From positions 124,001 through 188,000 of the forward strand of contig CAVSWD010000005.1 in the NCBI GenBank assembly GCA_963731615.1: a DNA stretch of 64,000 nt, written 5' to 3'. Both the position numbers and the translations under genes were made by a program. Of this stretch, positions 8,879 through 17,331 are shown piece by piece. The DNA comes from Gaiellasilicea sp963731615. Its GTDB lineage: Bacteria; Actinomycetota; Thermoleophilia; Gaiellales; Gaiellaceae. The notes under the pieces are model-generated. The model was not told where the DNA came from. It searched no databases and saw nothing but the letters and a program-made list of their open reading frames with translations. Every line of letters begins with the position of its first letter. Positions within the stretch are counted from its first letter, which is position 1.

Positions 8879-9516
8879 GCTGCGCGTTCGACCTCGACCA
8901 CTACGCCGAGCTGCTCGAGGCCGCGAAGGCGGGCGGCTACCGGTTCGCATTCTTCGATGGCGCTCCCGCCGCGGGCGACCTGATCCTGCGGCACGACGTC
9001 GATCTCTCGCTCGACGCGGCGCTGCGGATGGCGGAGCTCGAGGCGAAGGCGGAAGCCGCCGCCACGTACTTCTTGATGACCGGCTCCGTCTTCTACAACC
9101 TGGGCTCGGACGAAGGAGAGCGAACGCTTGCGCGGCTGCGCGAACTCGGCCATCGAATCGGTCTGCACGCCGTCTATCCGAGAGTCGACCTCGACGAGCG
9201 CTTCGACCCGGTCGTCGCCTGGCACAACCCCGACCCCGAGTACATGAGCGCGCCCGTCGACGGGGCGATCAACGTGATGGAGCCGCCCTGGTTCGACCGC
9301 GAGACCTACCGCTCCGACTCGAACCAGCACTGGCGCTCCGGCTGTCCCCACGAGGAGTTGCGCGCGGGCGCCTTCCCCTGGTTGCAGCTGCTGACGCACC
9401 CGGAGATCTGGGTCTACCCGGGCTCGCGGATGGGCGAGACGATGCGCGCCATGCTCGAGGAGGAGAAGGAGCGCCGCCTCGATCAGCTGGCGGCTGACCG
9501 AATCGACCTCTCGTGA
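8875..9516 (+). CDS. Polysaccharide-deacetylase-like protein
   Basis: A NodB-homology (carbohydrate esterase 4-like) protein of about 213 residues. LILRHDVDLSLDAALRM carries the HDxD metal motif, followed by AAATYFLMTGSVFYNL and GHRIGLHAVYPRVD (the second motif has a single His, as in divergent members). Near the C-terminus are WRSGCPHEELR and LLTHPEIWVYPG. I chose the GTG at 8875 (GTGA overlap with the methyltransferase stop) over the ATG at 8857 because the conserved pattern begins at CAFDLDHYAELLEAAK and the operon uses this overlap repeatedly. It is likely cytoplasmic (no signal peptide) and may act on a nucleotide- or lipid-linked sugar. Confidence 0.75.
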   Translation: MSCAFDLDHYAELLEAAKAGGYRFAFFDGAPAAGDLILRHDVDLSLDAALRMAELEAKAEAAATYFLMTGSVFYNLGSDEGERTLARLRELGHRIGLHAVYPRVDLDERFDPVVAWHNPDPEYMSAPVDGAINVMEPPWFDRETYRSDSNQHWRSGCPHEELRAGAFPWLQLLTHPEIWVYPGSRMGETMRAMLEEEKERRLDQLAADRIDLS

Positions 9517-10571
9517 GGGACGTCACAGTGCTCGTCAGCGCATCCGGGGCTCCCGGCACGGCGGCTCTGCTGCAGGGGCTGCGCGCAAACGGCGAGCGAA
9601 ACCTGCGGCTCGTCGGCACCGACATGAGCGAGCGCTCGGTCGGCCGCCACCTCTGCGACGCTTTCCACCTCGTCCCTGCCGGCTCCGACCCCGGCTTCGC
9701 GGACGCAGTGCTCGACGTCGTCGAGCGGGAGGACGTCGACGTCGTCCTGCCGCAATCGTCGTTCGACCTCGAGGGGCTCGCCGCGCATCGCGACCGCTTC
9801 CCGGTGCCGGTGCTCGTCTCCTCGCCCGACACGATCCACCGCTCGAACGACAAGGCCGAGACCTACGCGCTGCTGCAGCGGCTCGGAGTGAAGGGGCCGG
9901 ACTTCCGTCGCGTCAACGGCGCCGGGGAGGTCGAGGCTGCGGCGAAGGAGCTCGGCTACCCCGACCGCGCCGTGTGCTTCAAGCCGGTCTTCTCCTCGGG
10001 CTCGCGCGGCTTCCGCATCCTCGACCCGACGGTCGACCGCGCCCACCAGCTCCTGCATGAGCGGCCCGGCTCGGTGGCGATGCGACTGGAGGAGGCGGTC
10101 GAGCTACTGCCCCAGGAGGGCGGCCCCGACCTGCTCGTGATGGAGCTCGCGACCGGCGGCGAGCGCACAATCGACGGGATCGCCGACGGGAAACGAGTCG
10201 TTCTCGGCCACCCGAAGACGCGCGAGGCGATGCGAGCCGGCCTCGCCATGTACTTCGTGACGCTGGAGGACGAGCAACTGATGGCGACCGCGAACCGCCT
10301 GGTCGAGGAGCTAGCGATCGAGTGGTTCTTCAACATCCAGCTCGTCGGCGAGCACGTGATCGAGATCAACCCGCGCATCTCGACGATCGTCTACCAGGAC
10401 GACCTCAACCTGCCCTACCTCGGCGTCAAGCGAGCGCTGCGGGAGATCTCGGACGAGGAGCTCGCGGCGCTCAGCACCAGGATCCAGCCGGGCCGGACGA
10501 GCCTGCGCTACTTCGACCAGGTCGACTTCGACGGCCCGCCCGTCGACTCCCCCACGCATGCAGCGGGCTGA
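9513..10571 (+). CDS. ATP-grasp enzyme, CarB-like
   Basis: 352 residues. It starts with a preATP-grasp fold (DVTVLVSASGAPGTAALLQG) and has the ATP-grasp core: DTIHRSNDKAETYALLQRLG, AVCFKPVFSSGSRGFRIL, DLLVMELATGGERTIDGIAD and HVIEINPRISTIVYQDD (metal-binding E and N). This subgroup resembles the carbamoyl-phosphate-synthase-like ATP-grasp proteins often found in surface polysaccharide loci. The GTG start overlaps the previous stop (GTGA), making this the fourth gene of the operon. Two different ATP-grasp enzymes flanking a methyltransferase and a deacetylase suggest sequential ligation to one scaffold. The substrate is unknown. Confidence 0.82.
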   Translation: MRDVTVLVSASGAPGTAALLQGLRANGERNLRLVGTDMSERSVGRHLCDAFHLVPAGSDPGFADAVLDVVEREDVDVVLPQSSFDLEGLAAHRDRFPVPVLVSSPDTIHRSNDKAETYALLQRLGVKGPDFRRVNGAGEVEAAAKELGYPDRAVCFKPVFSSGSRGFRILDPTVDRAHQLLHERPGSVAMRLEEAVELLPQEGGPDLLVMELATGGERTIDGIADGKRVVLGHPKTREAMRAGLAMYFVTLEDEQLMATANRLVEELAIEWFFNIQLVGEHVIEINPRISTIVYQDDLNLPYLGVKRALREISDEELAALSTRIQPGRTSLRYFDQVDFDGPPVDSPTHAAG

Positions 10572-10689
10572 GCGGTGCACGTCCCCACGGACCCACCTCA
10601 CCACCCCCCACCCACCCACGGGGCGGGGTACGGTAGCTCGCCAAAACCTACGCGCGGGTGCCGGATCCGTGCCGATTGCGTGAATCTTC

Positions 10690-11646
10690 GTGCCCAGCCG
10701 TCCTGAACGGCCGCTGCGGGTAACGCTCTGCCCGGTGAACACGGCCGGCGTCCCGTGGACGAACACCGAGGCGCTGCGGCGGCGCGGCGTCGAGGCCCGG
10801 CTCGTCGTCTTCGAGCGCTACCGGCTCCACCCGGAAGCGGACTGGTCGCTGAACGCACCAAGTAACAGTCTGTTGCTCACTCGGCAGGCGAAGCAGTGGG
10901 CTGCGCTGGCGCGGCTGCTGCCGACGACGGACGTCTTCCACTTCCACTTCGGGTTGACGCTCGTGCCGCAGTCGCTCCAGTTCCCGATCCTCCGCGCGGC
11001 GCGCAAGAAGTCGGTCATGCACTACCTCGGCTCCGACATCCGCGGCAAGACGCCGGCAGAGCTCGCGAGCGGCAAGAAGGCGGACGCCGAGGTCGTCGGC
11101 AGCTACGACGCGATCCGCTGGGTGCAGGAGGCAGAGGTGATCCCGCCCGGCGTCGACCTCGAGCGGATCGAGCCGGCCCCACCCGGCGACCGCGCGCGCC
11201 CGCTGATCGTGCACGCGCCGTCGTCCCGCCGCCGCAAGGGGACGGAACACGTGCTCGCTGCCGTCGAGGGGCTCGACGCCGACCTCGAGCTGGTCGAAGG
11301 GCTGCATCACGACGAGGCGTTCGAGCGCTACCGGCAGGCCGACATCGTCGTCGACCAGCTGAACGCGGGCTGGTACGGCCTGTTCGCGATCGAGGCGATG
11401 GCGCTCGGCAAGCCCGTCGTCACGTTCCTGCACGACGAGGCCGTCCGCCGCACCGAGGCGGCGACCGGCGCGCGAGTGCCGATCGTCTCCGCGACCGCCG
11501 AGACGCTGCGCGAGGCGCTGCGCCCGCTGGTCGCCGACGCCGGCCTCCGGCGCACGCTCGGGGCGGAGTCGCGTGCCTACGTCGAGCGCGTGCACGACGT
11601 CGAACGCGTGGCCGACCGCCTGCTCGATCTCTACCGTCGTCTCTAG
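10690..11646 (+). CDS. Glycosyltransferase family 4 (GT-B fold)
   Basis: 318 residues. The C-terminal Rossmann half has the GT4 pattern: PLIVHAPSSRRRKGTEHVL, HDEAFERYRQADIVVDQL and GWYGLFAIEAMALGKPVV, the EX7E-type nucleotide-sugar site. The N-terminal acceptor half (LRVTLCPVNTAGVPWTN, DVFHFHFGLTL) is compact. The GTG at 10690 is the best start. The 118-base gap before it is C-rich (CACCCCCCACCCACCCACGG) and contains TACGGT at about 10629-10634, but no clear promoter next to the start. It probably acts with the flippase that follows directly on the same strand. Confidence 0.82.
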   Translation: MPSRPERPLRVTLCPVNTAGVPWTNTEALRRRGVEARLVVFERYRLHPEADWSLNAPSNSLLLTRQAKQWAALARLLPTTDVFHFHFGLTLVPQSLQFPILRAARKKSVMHYLGSDIRGKTPAELASGKKADAEVVGSYDAIRWVQEAEVIPPGVDLERIEPAPPGDRARPLIVHAPSSRRRKGTEHVLAAVEGLDADLELVEGLHHDEAFERYRQADIVVDQLNAGWYGLFAIEAMALGKPVVTFLHDEAVRRTEAATGARVPIVSATAETLREALRPLVADAGLRRTLGAESRAYVERVHDVERVADRLLDLYRRL

Positions 11647-13078
11647 ATGACACTCGGCGCCCAGATGCGACGCCTCGGGAAGCACTCCGCCGTCTACGGG
11701 CTCGGCGGGATCGTCTCGCGCGTGATCGCGGTCTTCCTCCTCCCCGTCTACACGCGCTACCTCGACCCGGGCGACTTCGGCGCCGTCGGCCTCCTGATCG
11801 CGCTCTCGGCCGTCCTCGTCACGATCCTGCGCGCCGGCATCTCGAGTGCGTTCTTCCGCTTCTGGTTCGACTCGCAGGACACCGCGCGGCGCCTGCTCGT
11901 CCTCCGCACGTCGTTCTGGTTCACGATCGCGAGCGCGACAGCCGGGCTCGTCGCAGGCTGGCTGCTCGCCGTCCCGATCTCCGACGCGATGAACCTCGAC
12001 GACCCGTGGCTCGTCCGCGCTGCCTTCGTCGGTATCTGGGCGCAGATGAACTACGAGCAGCTGACCGCCGTCTTCCGCGTCGAGGAGCGCTCGGGACTCT
12101 TCGTGCTGGCGAGCCTCGCCAACATCGCGATCACGGTCGTCACGAGCCTGCTCCTGATCGTCGTCTGGGAGCAGGGAGCGCTCGGGCTGATCGTGGGCAA
12201 TTTCACCGGCACGCTGGCCGTCTACGTCGTCCTGCTCGGGCTACCGTCGCGCCCAGCTCGGCCTCTCCTTCTCCCGCGAGCTCCTGCGCGAGATGAACCG
12301 CTTCGGCCTCCCACTGGTGCCGGCCGCGCTCGCACTGATCGCGATGAGCCTCGGCGACCGCTTCTTCATCAACCACTTCGCCGGGATCGCCGAGGTCGGC
12401 CGTTACGAGATCGGGGTCCGGATCGCCTCGGCGATGGTGCTCCTGATCACGGCGTTCAGGATGGCGTGGCCCGCGTTCGCGTACTCGATCGAGGACGAGG
12501 CCGAGGCAAAGCGCACGTACGCCTACGTGCTCACGTACCTGGTCGTGATCGCCTCCTGGCTCGCGCTGGCACTCGGCGCCCTCTCGCCCTGGCTCGTGCG
12601 CCTGCTCGCCACGCCCGCCTACTACGAGGGCGCCCGCGTCGTGGCGCTGCTCGCCTTCGCGGGCGTCGCCTACGCCGCCTACATCGTCATGGCGATCGGC
12701 GTCGGCCGAGCGAAACGGACCCAGTTCAACTGGGTGATCACGGGCTGCGCCGCCCTCGTCAGCGTCGGGCTCAACCTGATCCTCGTTCCGGAGTACGGGA
12801 TGATCGGCTCCGCGATCGCGGCCGTCGCCGCCTACTCGACGATGTTCCTCGGGATGACCTGGTATGCGCAGCGCATCTTCCCGACGCCGTACCAGTGGCG
12901 GCGCGTCGCCACGGCGGCTGGAGCGGGGGTGGCGCTGACGCTCGCGGCGAAGCTGCTCGACGTGCCGCTCGCGGTTGCGATCGTCCTCGTGGTCGCCTAC
13001 CCGCTCGCACTGCTCGGGCTCGGCTTCTTCCAGCCCGCCGAGCGCTCTAGGCTGCGAGCAATCCTGTCACGTACATGA
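11647..13078 (+). CDS. Polysaccharide flippase (Wzx/MATE-like), frameshifted
   Basis: About 477 residues when joined. The first frame (11647 to about 12240) has flippase helices such as HSAVYGLGGIVSRVIAVFLL and PVYTRYLDPGDFGAVGLL. Near 12241 the frame shifts and continues as YRRAQLGLSFSRELLREMNR, GLPLVPAALALIAM and SLGDRFFINHFAGIAEVG to the stop at 13078. All 12-14 predicted helices are present in the joined product. One missing or extra base in a C-rich context explains the break, so consensus error is likely. It begins at the base after the glycosyltransferase stop. It overlaps the convergent ZIP gene by 32 bases. Role: moving a lipid-linked glycan across the membrane. Confidence 0.8.
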
Positions 13079-14240
13079 TCGCGATCCCGGCGAGGAAGCC
13101 GCCGATCGCGTAGCCGGAGCGCAGCCCACCCGGATCGCGGCGCGACACGTAGCGGACGACCTCTGCGACGACCTCGAAGGCGGCGCCGGCTGCTGCGCCG
13201 AAGAAGAGGGCAGCGAGCACGTCGTTGGCGGCGAAGCCGCCGAGCCAGGCGCCGAGGATCGCAGGCGCACCGGCGATCAGCGCCAGCGCCACGAGCCGCG
13301 GGAGCGAGAGCGAGGCGCCTTCGTCGGCGGCCGGCGCGGCGATCCCGAGCCCCTCGGTGATGTTGTGGATCATGAAGCCGACGATCAGGAACGATCCGAG
13401 CGAGAGCTGCCCGAATGCGAACGACGTCCCGATCGCAAGCCCTTCACCGAAGTTGTGCAGGCCGATCCCGATCGCGACCAGCATCGCAAGTGCGACGCCG
13501 CCGATCGCTCCGCCCGCTTTCGCGCTGAAGCGGCCCGAGATGAATGTCATCGTCAGGAAGCTGCCCGCCACCCCGAGCAGGACGAGCCCGGGCCCGCCGA
13601 GCGCCCCCGGCACGACCGCCTGCAGCTCGAACGCCTCGAACAGCGCCTCGACGCCGAGGAACGCGAGCAGGCCGCCGGTCAGCGCCATGAACCCAGTCAG
13701 CCACCGCTGCTCGACCCGCCGTAGCGACGGCAGCCAGAGCAGCCCGAGCGCGACGGGCAAGACGCCGACGAGGAAGCCGATGATCGCGTAGCCGAGGAAA
13801 CCGCCGCCGGTGACACCGGGCGTTTCCACGGCGGCGGGTATCTCCTCGACTGTCTCGATCCCCGTCGAGCTCGTCACCCCGACGGCGATCGGCTCGCCCT
13901 CGACCCAGCGGTACGGGATCACGACGGTGCTCGAGCGCAGCCGGCCGAGCGTGCTCGGACCGTCGACCTCGAACGGGACGATCGCGTCATCGACGGTGAC
14001 GGAGGCGATCGTCAGGTCTTCCTGCTGCGGGTTGGTGACGCGAACCCGGATCTCGCCGGACTTGAACTCCACCCGCCGCACGTCGAACTCGTCGGCCGGC
14101 GGCGGGTTCGTCCCGATCAGGCCGACGATCGACGCCCCGGAGGCGACATAGCCGCCCACCGCGGCCGCGAGCAGCACGACGGGCACCAGCGCCCAGAGGC
14201 GCCAGGAGACATCACCTCGCCGCGCAGCCTTCGCCTCCAT
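13047..14240 (-). CDS. ZIP family metal transporter with an extracytoplasmic N-terminal domain
   Basis: 397 residues. The C-terminal ~240 residues are a ZIP permease with the two signature histidine helices, IGLHNFGEGLAIGTSFAFG (TM4) and MIHNITEGLGIAAP (TM5), which bind Zn/Fe/Mn. Before them is an unusual extension: one N-terminal membrane helix (LWALVPVVLLAAAVGGYVA), then about 110 residues of predicted beta-rich sequence (FDVRRVEFKSGEIRVRVTNP, DDAIVPFEV) expected outside the membrane. The ATG at 14240 shares a base with the upstream oxidase stop (TGATG), so translation is coupled. An upstream in-frame extension to 14363 is shadow. It likely imports the metal handled by the multicopper oxidase. 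Confidence 0.85.
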   Translation of the reverse strand: MEAKAARRGDVSWRLWALVPVVLLAAAVGGYVASGASIVGLIGTNPPPADEFDVRRVEFKSGEIRVRVTNPQQEDLTIASVTVDDAIVPFEVDGPSTLGRLRSSTVVIPYRWVEGEPIAVGVTSSTGIETVEEIPAAVETPGVTGGGFLGYAIIGFLVGVLPVALGLLWLPSLRRVEQRWLTGFMALTGGLLAFLGVEALFEAFELQAVVPGALGGPGLVLLGVAGSFLTMTFISGRFSAKAGGAIGGVALAMLVAIGIGLHNFGEGLAIGTSFAFGQLSLGSFLIVGFMIHNITEGLGIAAPAADEGASLSLPRLVALALIAGAPAILGAWLGGFAANDVLAALFFGAAAGAAFEVVAEVVRYVSRRDPGGLRSGYAIGGFLAGIAIMYVTGLLAA

Positions 14241-15238
14241 CAATCGACCACGTTGAAGAACCCCATCCAGCCCAGGTCGGTGAACTCCGACTGGTGCGCG
14301 TGGAACATGAACGTGCCCGTGTTCGTGAAGTCGATCTCGAGCACGCCCCGCTGGCCCTGGCACTGCATCACCGTGTCGGTGTACTCCCAGTTGTCGCCGG
14401 TGCCGGTCGGCTGGTAGCGGAAGAAGTCGCCGTGCAGGTGGAAGGAGTTGATCAGGTCGAACTCGGTCAGGTTGACGAGGTAGATGCGCACGGTGGACGA
14501 GCGCTTGACCGTGATCGGGTACTTCGCGTAGTAGAAGCTGCGCCCGTTGACCGTGTAGAAGTTGTTGCCCCCGTCGGCGTCCGTGTCGTAGCCGTTCATC
14601 ACCATCACGAGCTCCTGGGCCGGCGGCCGCGGCTCCTTCGGGTCGATGATGAAGGCGCCGTAGAGCCCCTTGTGGATGTGCTTCTTCAGCGGGGTCGTGT
14701 GGCAGTGATAGAGCTGCAGACCGGCAGGCTTCGCCGGGAACTCGTAGACGAACTCCTCGCCTGAGTTGACCACCTCGAAGACGCCATCCATGTTCGACGG
14801 ATGGATTCCGTGGAAGTGAATCGAGTGGGGATGCGAGCCCTGGTTGACGAAGCGCACCCGGAAGATGTCGCCCTCGGTGGCGCGGAGCACCGGCCCGGGG
14901 ACGGTGCCGTTGTACGTCCAGGCGGGGAAGAAGACGCCCGGAGCGACCTCGATCTCACGGTCGATCGCGCGCATCGTGTACTCGCGCACGCGGCCGGGCT
15001 CGTACGGCAGCGCCTCCGGCGGGTAGAGCAGCGAATGCAAGTCGTGGGGGCCGCCGACGGCCGGCGCGTCCCCGCCCAGCATCGCCGCGTGCCCCATGTG
15101 ATCGTGACCCGGGACGTGGCCCTGGAGCGAACGCTGAGCCGCCGAGGCGTCGCCCTCGAACGCCAGCTTGCCGAGCACGGGCGCGGCGACGATCGGCGCT
15201 GCACCGGCGAGCAACCGCCTCCGCGTAAATTTAGCCAC
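14240..15238 (-). CDS. Tat-exported two-domain multicopper oxidase
   Basis: 332 residues with a twin-arginine signal (FTRRRLLAGAAPIVAAP). Cupredoxin domain 1 has HSIHFHG and YHCHTTPLKKHIHKGLYG (type 1 copper Cys plus His ligands). Domain 2 has NSFHLHGDFF and MFHAHQSEFTDLGWMGFF, with paired His ligands but no Cys. This resembles two-domain laccases and copper nitrite reductases with type 1 copper only in domain 1. A His-rich stretch, HVPGHDHMGHAAM, follows the signal. The GTG start lies 6 bases after TAAGAT, so the mRNA is probably leaderless. Coupling to a ZIP permease suggests metal oxidation (Fe or Mn) rather than nitrite reduction, but this is inferred. Confidence 0.85.
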   Translation of the reverse strand: MAKFTRRRLLAGAAPIVAAPVLGKLAFEGDASAAQRSLQGHVPGHDHMGHAAMLGGDAPAVGGPHDLHSLLYPPEALPYEPGRVREYTMRAIDREIEVAPGVFFPAWTYNGTVPGPVLRATEGDIFRVRFVNQGSHPHSIHFHGIHPSNMDGVFEVVNSGEEFVYEFPAKPAGLQLYHCHTTPLKKHIHKGLYGAFIIDPKEPRPPAQELVMVMNGYDTDADGGNNFYTVNGRSFYYAKYPITVKRSSTVRIYLVNLTEFDLINSFHLHGDFFRYQPTGTGDNWEYTDTVMQCQGQRGVLEIDFTNTGTFMFHAHQSEFTDLGWMGFFNVVD

Positions 15239-15250
15239 GCCTAAATCTTA
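15229..15250. promoter_or_regulatory. DtxR/MntR-like operator over the -10 element and start codon of the oxidase gene
   Basis: On the minus strand TAAGAT (15250-15245) is the -10-like hexamer. TTTAGGCGTGGCTAAA (15245-15230) is an inverted repeat with arms TTTAG/CTAAA, extended to ATTTAG/CTAAAT, that covers the GTG start (15238). The TTAGGC...GCTAA layout resembles operators of metal-dependent DtxR/MntR repressors. Binding is an inference; no such regulator is in the window. Confidence 0.5.
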
Positions 15251-15254
15251 GCGG

Positions 15255-15890
15255 CTAGGCAACGATGCGGTACACCTGGAAGCACTCCGCGTATTCGCGG
15301 TTGACGTTGATCCCGTGCACGCGCGCGAGGTTCCAGACGTACTCCGGATTCGCGTAGCGCCGATGCTGCTGCGACGCGTACTTCCCGAGTGCCGCGACCT
15401 TCTTCTCGAGATGCCGCTCCTCGAGCGCGACGTAGGCGCCGTACGAGAAATCGAAGTTGTTCCAGGGGATCTCGTACCCGAGAACGGTCGTCCGTTTGAA
15501 GGCACGCAGCCCCTCGTGCGCGATCGTCTGGTGATCCTGGTGCACGTCGTGGTGAGAGGGCTGGAAGACCGCGTCGGGCTTGAGCTCCTCCCAGATGCCG
15601 ACGAGTAGCTCGAGGATGTCCTGGCGGCGTTCCGGGAACGTGCGCACGTCGAAGTCGTGGACGACGAGCTGCGACTCCGGGATGCCGAGCTCGCCCGTCG
15701 CCTCGCGCACCTCGCGGGCGAGCGTGTCCGGCGCGAAACCGTCCGGCAGCGACCGCGTGGCGATCGAGAAGGCGTGGTAGTGCACCTCGACGCCCGCCTC
15801 GACGAGCCGCGCCATCGTGCCGCCGCAGCCGAACTCGCCGTCGTCGGTGTGCGGCGCCAGCACGAGCACGCGCTTCCAGGCCTCGATCAC
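15255..15890 (-). CDS. PIG-L/LmbE family deacetylase
   Basis: 211 residues of the zinc-dependent N-acetylglucosaminyl-deacetylase family. VLVLAPHTDDGEFGCGG carries the metal-binding motif (AHxDD variant), and PSHHDVHQDHQ provides the second His cluster. The GTG start at 15890 overlaps the stop of the upstream O-antigen-ligase-like gene (GTGA), so the two are cotranscribed. The length is normal for the family. It probably deacetylates an amino sugar in the surface glycan; mycothiol- or bacillithiol-type substrates are possible but not indicated by context. Confidence 0.87.
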   Translation of the reverse strand: MIEAWKRVLVLAPHTDDGEFGCGGTMARLVEAGVEVHYHAFSIATRSLPDGFAPDTLAREVREATGELGIPESQLVVHDFDVRTFPERRQDILELLVGIWEELKPDAVFQPSHHDVHQDHQTIAHEGLRAFKRTTVLGYEIPWNNFDFSYGAYVALEERHLEKKVAALGKYASQQHRRYANPEYVWNLARVHGINVNREYAECFQVYRIVA

Positions 15891-17308
15891 GCCGTCGCCT
15901 CCTCGACCCGCCTGCGAGCGACTGCGAGCGCTACCAGGCCGAGCAGCGCCCAGGTCGTCGGGTCCTCGAAGAGCGCGTTGTAGAAGAGGCTGTGCACGGC
16001 GATCGCGCCAAGCGTAAGCCCCGCGACGACCGCGAGGCGGCCCGCATCGGTGCGGCCGGCCGCACGGAACGCCGCGACGAGCGCAGCCGCCCCGAGCCAG
16101 GCCAGGAGCGCCAGGCCTGTGATCCCCGCCTCGGCGGCCACCGTCACCGGCGTCGTATGGGACGCAGCCTTCTTCGGCTCCCGCCCCCGCAGGCCGGTGC
16201 GATCCGCGTACGCGCGCCTGAAGCTGCCGGTGCCAACGCCGAGAACGGGATGATCGAGAGCGATCTCGAGCCCGTTCGAGACGAGGCCCGCACGCCCGCC
16301 CGTGTTGGCGCTGAGGCCTGCCTTCGACTCGTCCAGAAGCCGGTGCCGCACCTGCGGCGTGGCGAAGCCGACCGTGACGAGGACTCCCGCGAGCACACCG
16401 ATGGCCACCGCCGCACGCCAGCGCCAGACAATGGCTGCGGCGGCCAGCGTCCCCGCGATCAGAGCGGCGAAGCTCGACTGCGAGAAGGAGAACAGGAGCC
16501 CGAGCCAGAGGGCGGCGATCACGGCGACGCCGGCCAGGATCAGCCGCACGCGAACGCCGAGCAGGACGAGCACCAGCGTCGCCAGGATCGCGACGACGAG
16601 GTAGCGGCCGTAGATGGACGGGTCCCAGAAGACCGAGTTGACGCGAAAGAACGGCGCGTAGGCGTTGTCGACCTTGAGCTTCGGATTCCAGAAGACCTCG
16701 CGCGTCGCCCACTGATAGTTGCCGACTGCCGCGTAGGCGAGCGCCGTGGCGACGAGCAGGCCGAAGAGCGCCAGCAGGCTGCGCCGGCTCCACGGTAGCC
16801 GGGCGAAGCCGATCGCCAGCAGGCCGAAGGGCAGAACGAACGCAGCCAGGAAGATCGCGCCCTGACGCACGTCGTCCGACCAGAGGAACGCCAAGCCGGT
16901 CCAGGCGACGAAGGCGGCGAGCGGCCACCGGACGGGACCGAGCTCGCGGGAGCGCTCGTCGTGCCGGAGCAGGCTCCAGCCCAGCGCGGCGACGAGCGAT
17001 CCGATCACGAAATAGAGCGGCAGCAGCAGGTTCGCGTCCTCGACACCGACGTCCACCGGCACCCGGATCGGGATGCAGGCGACGGTCGCGAACGCCAGCG
17101 CCCAGGGCCAGCGCAGCAGGGCCCAGCCGCCCGCTGCGGCGAGCGCGACCCCGGCGACGCCGGCAGCCGCGAGCTCGGCCTCTCGCCCGTCCGGCGCGAG
17201 GTAGAGCGCCAGGCCGAACGTGCCCGCGACCCAGGCGGCGAGGCCCGCGAGCCGGTGCTCGCGTTGCACCGCCACGAGCAGAGCCGCGAGCCCGACGCAC
17301 CCGAGCAC
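15887..17308 (-). CDS. O-antigen ligase/polymerase-like membrane protein
   Basis: About 473 residues with roughly 10-12 hydrophobic segments (VLGCVGLAALLVAV, LAFATVACIPIRVP, GLLFSFSQSSFAALIAGTL). The large loop contains NGLEIALDHPVLGVGTGSF, the Wzy_C/O-antigen ligase signature (HPxxGxGxGxF), followed by HTTPVTVAAEAGITG. I set the start at the GTG near 17308 because upstream sequence in this frame is arginine-rich shadow overlapping the Ig-like gene; a start close to 17332 is also possible. It is predicted to polymerise or ligate lipid-linked glycans on the outer face of the membrane. It is followed by the coupled PIG-L gene. Confidence 0.8.
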   Translation of the reverse strand: MLGCVGLAALLVAVQREHRLAGLAAWVAGTFGLALYLAPDGREAELAAAGVAGVALAAAGGWALLRWPWALAFATVACIPIRVPVDVGVEDANLLLPLYFVIGSLVAALGWSLLRHDERSRELGPVRWPLAAFVAWTGLAFLWSDDVRQGAIFLAAFVLPFGLLAIGFARLPWSRRSLLALFGLLVATALAYAAVGNYQWATREVFWNPKLKVDNAYAPFFRVNSVFWDPSIYGRYLVVAILATLVLVLLGVRVRLILAGVAVIAALWLGLLFSFSQSSFAALIAGTLAAAAIVWRWRAAVAIGVLAGVLVTVGFATPQVRHRLLDESKAGLSANTGGRAGLVSNGLEIALDHPVLGVGTGSFRRAYADRTGLRGREPKKAASHTTPVTVAAEAGITGLALLAWLGAAALVAAFRAAGRTDAGRLAVVAGLTLGAIAVHSLFYNALFEDPTTWALLGLVALAVARRRVEEATA

Positions 17309-17331
17309 GCCGGCGAGGCGGGCGAGCTCGG

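Noticed and set aside
10572..10689. C-rich gap with CACCCCCCACCCACCCACGG, considered as a G-quadruplex or repeat array
   Set aside because: The runs are short and irregular and no repeat unit is conserved; only a weak suggestion of quadruplex potential on the minus strand.
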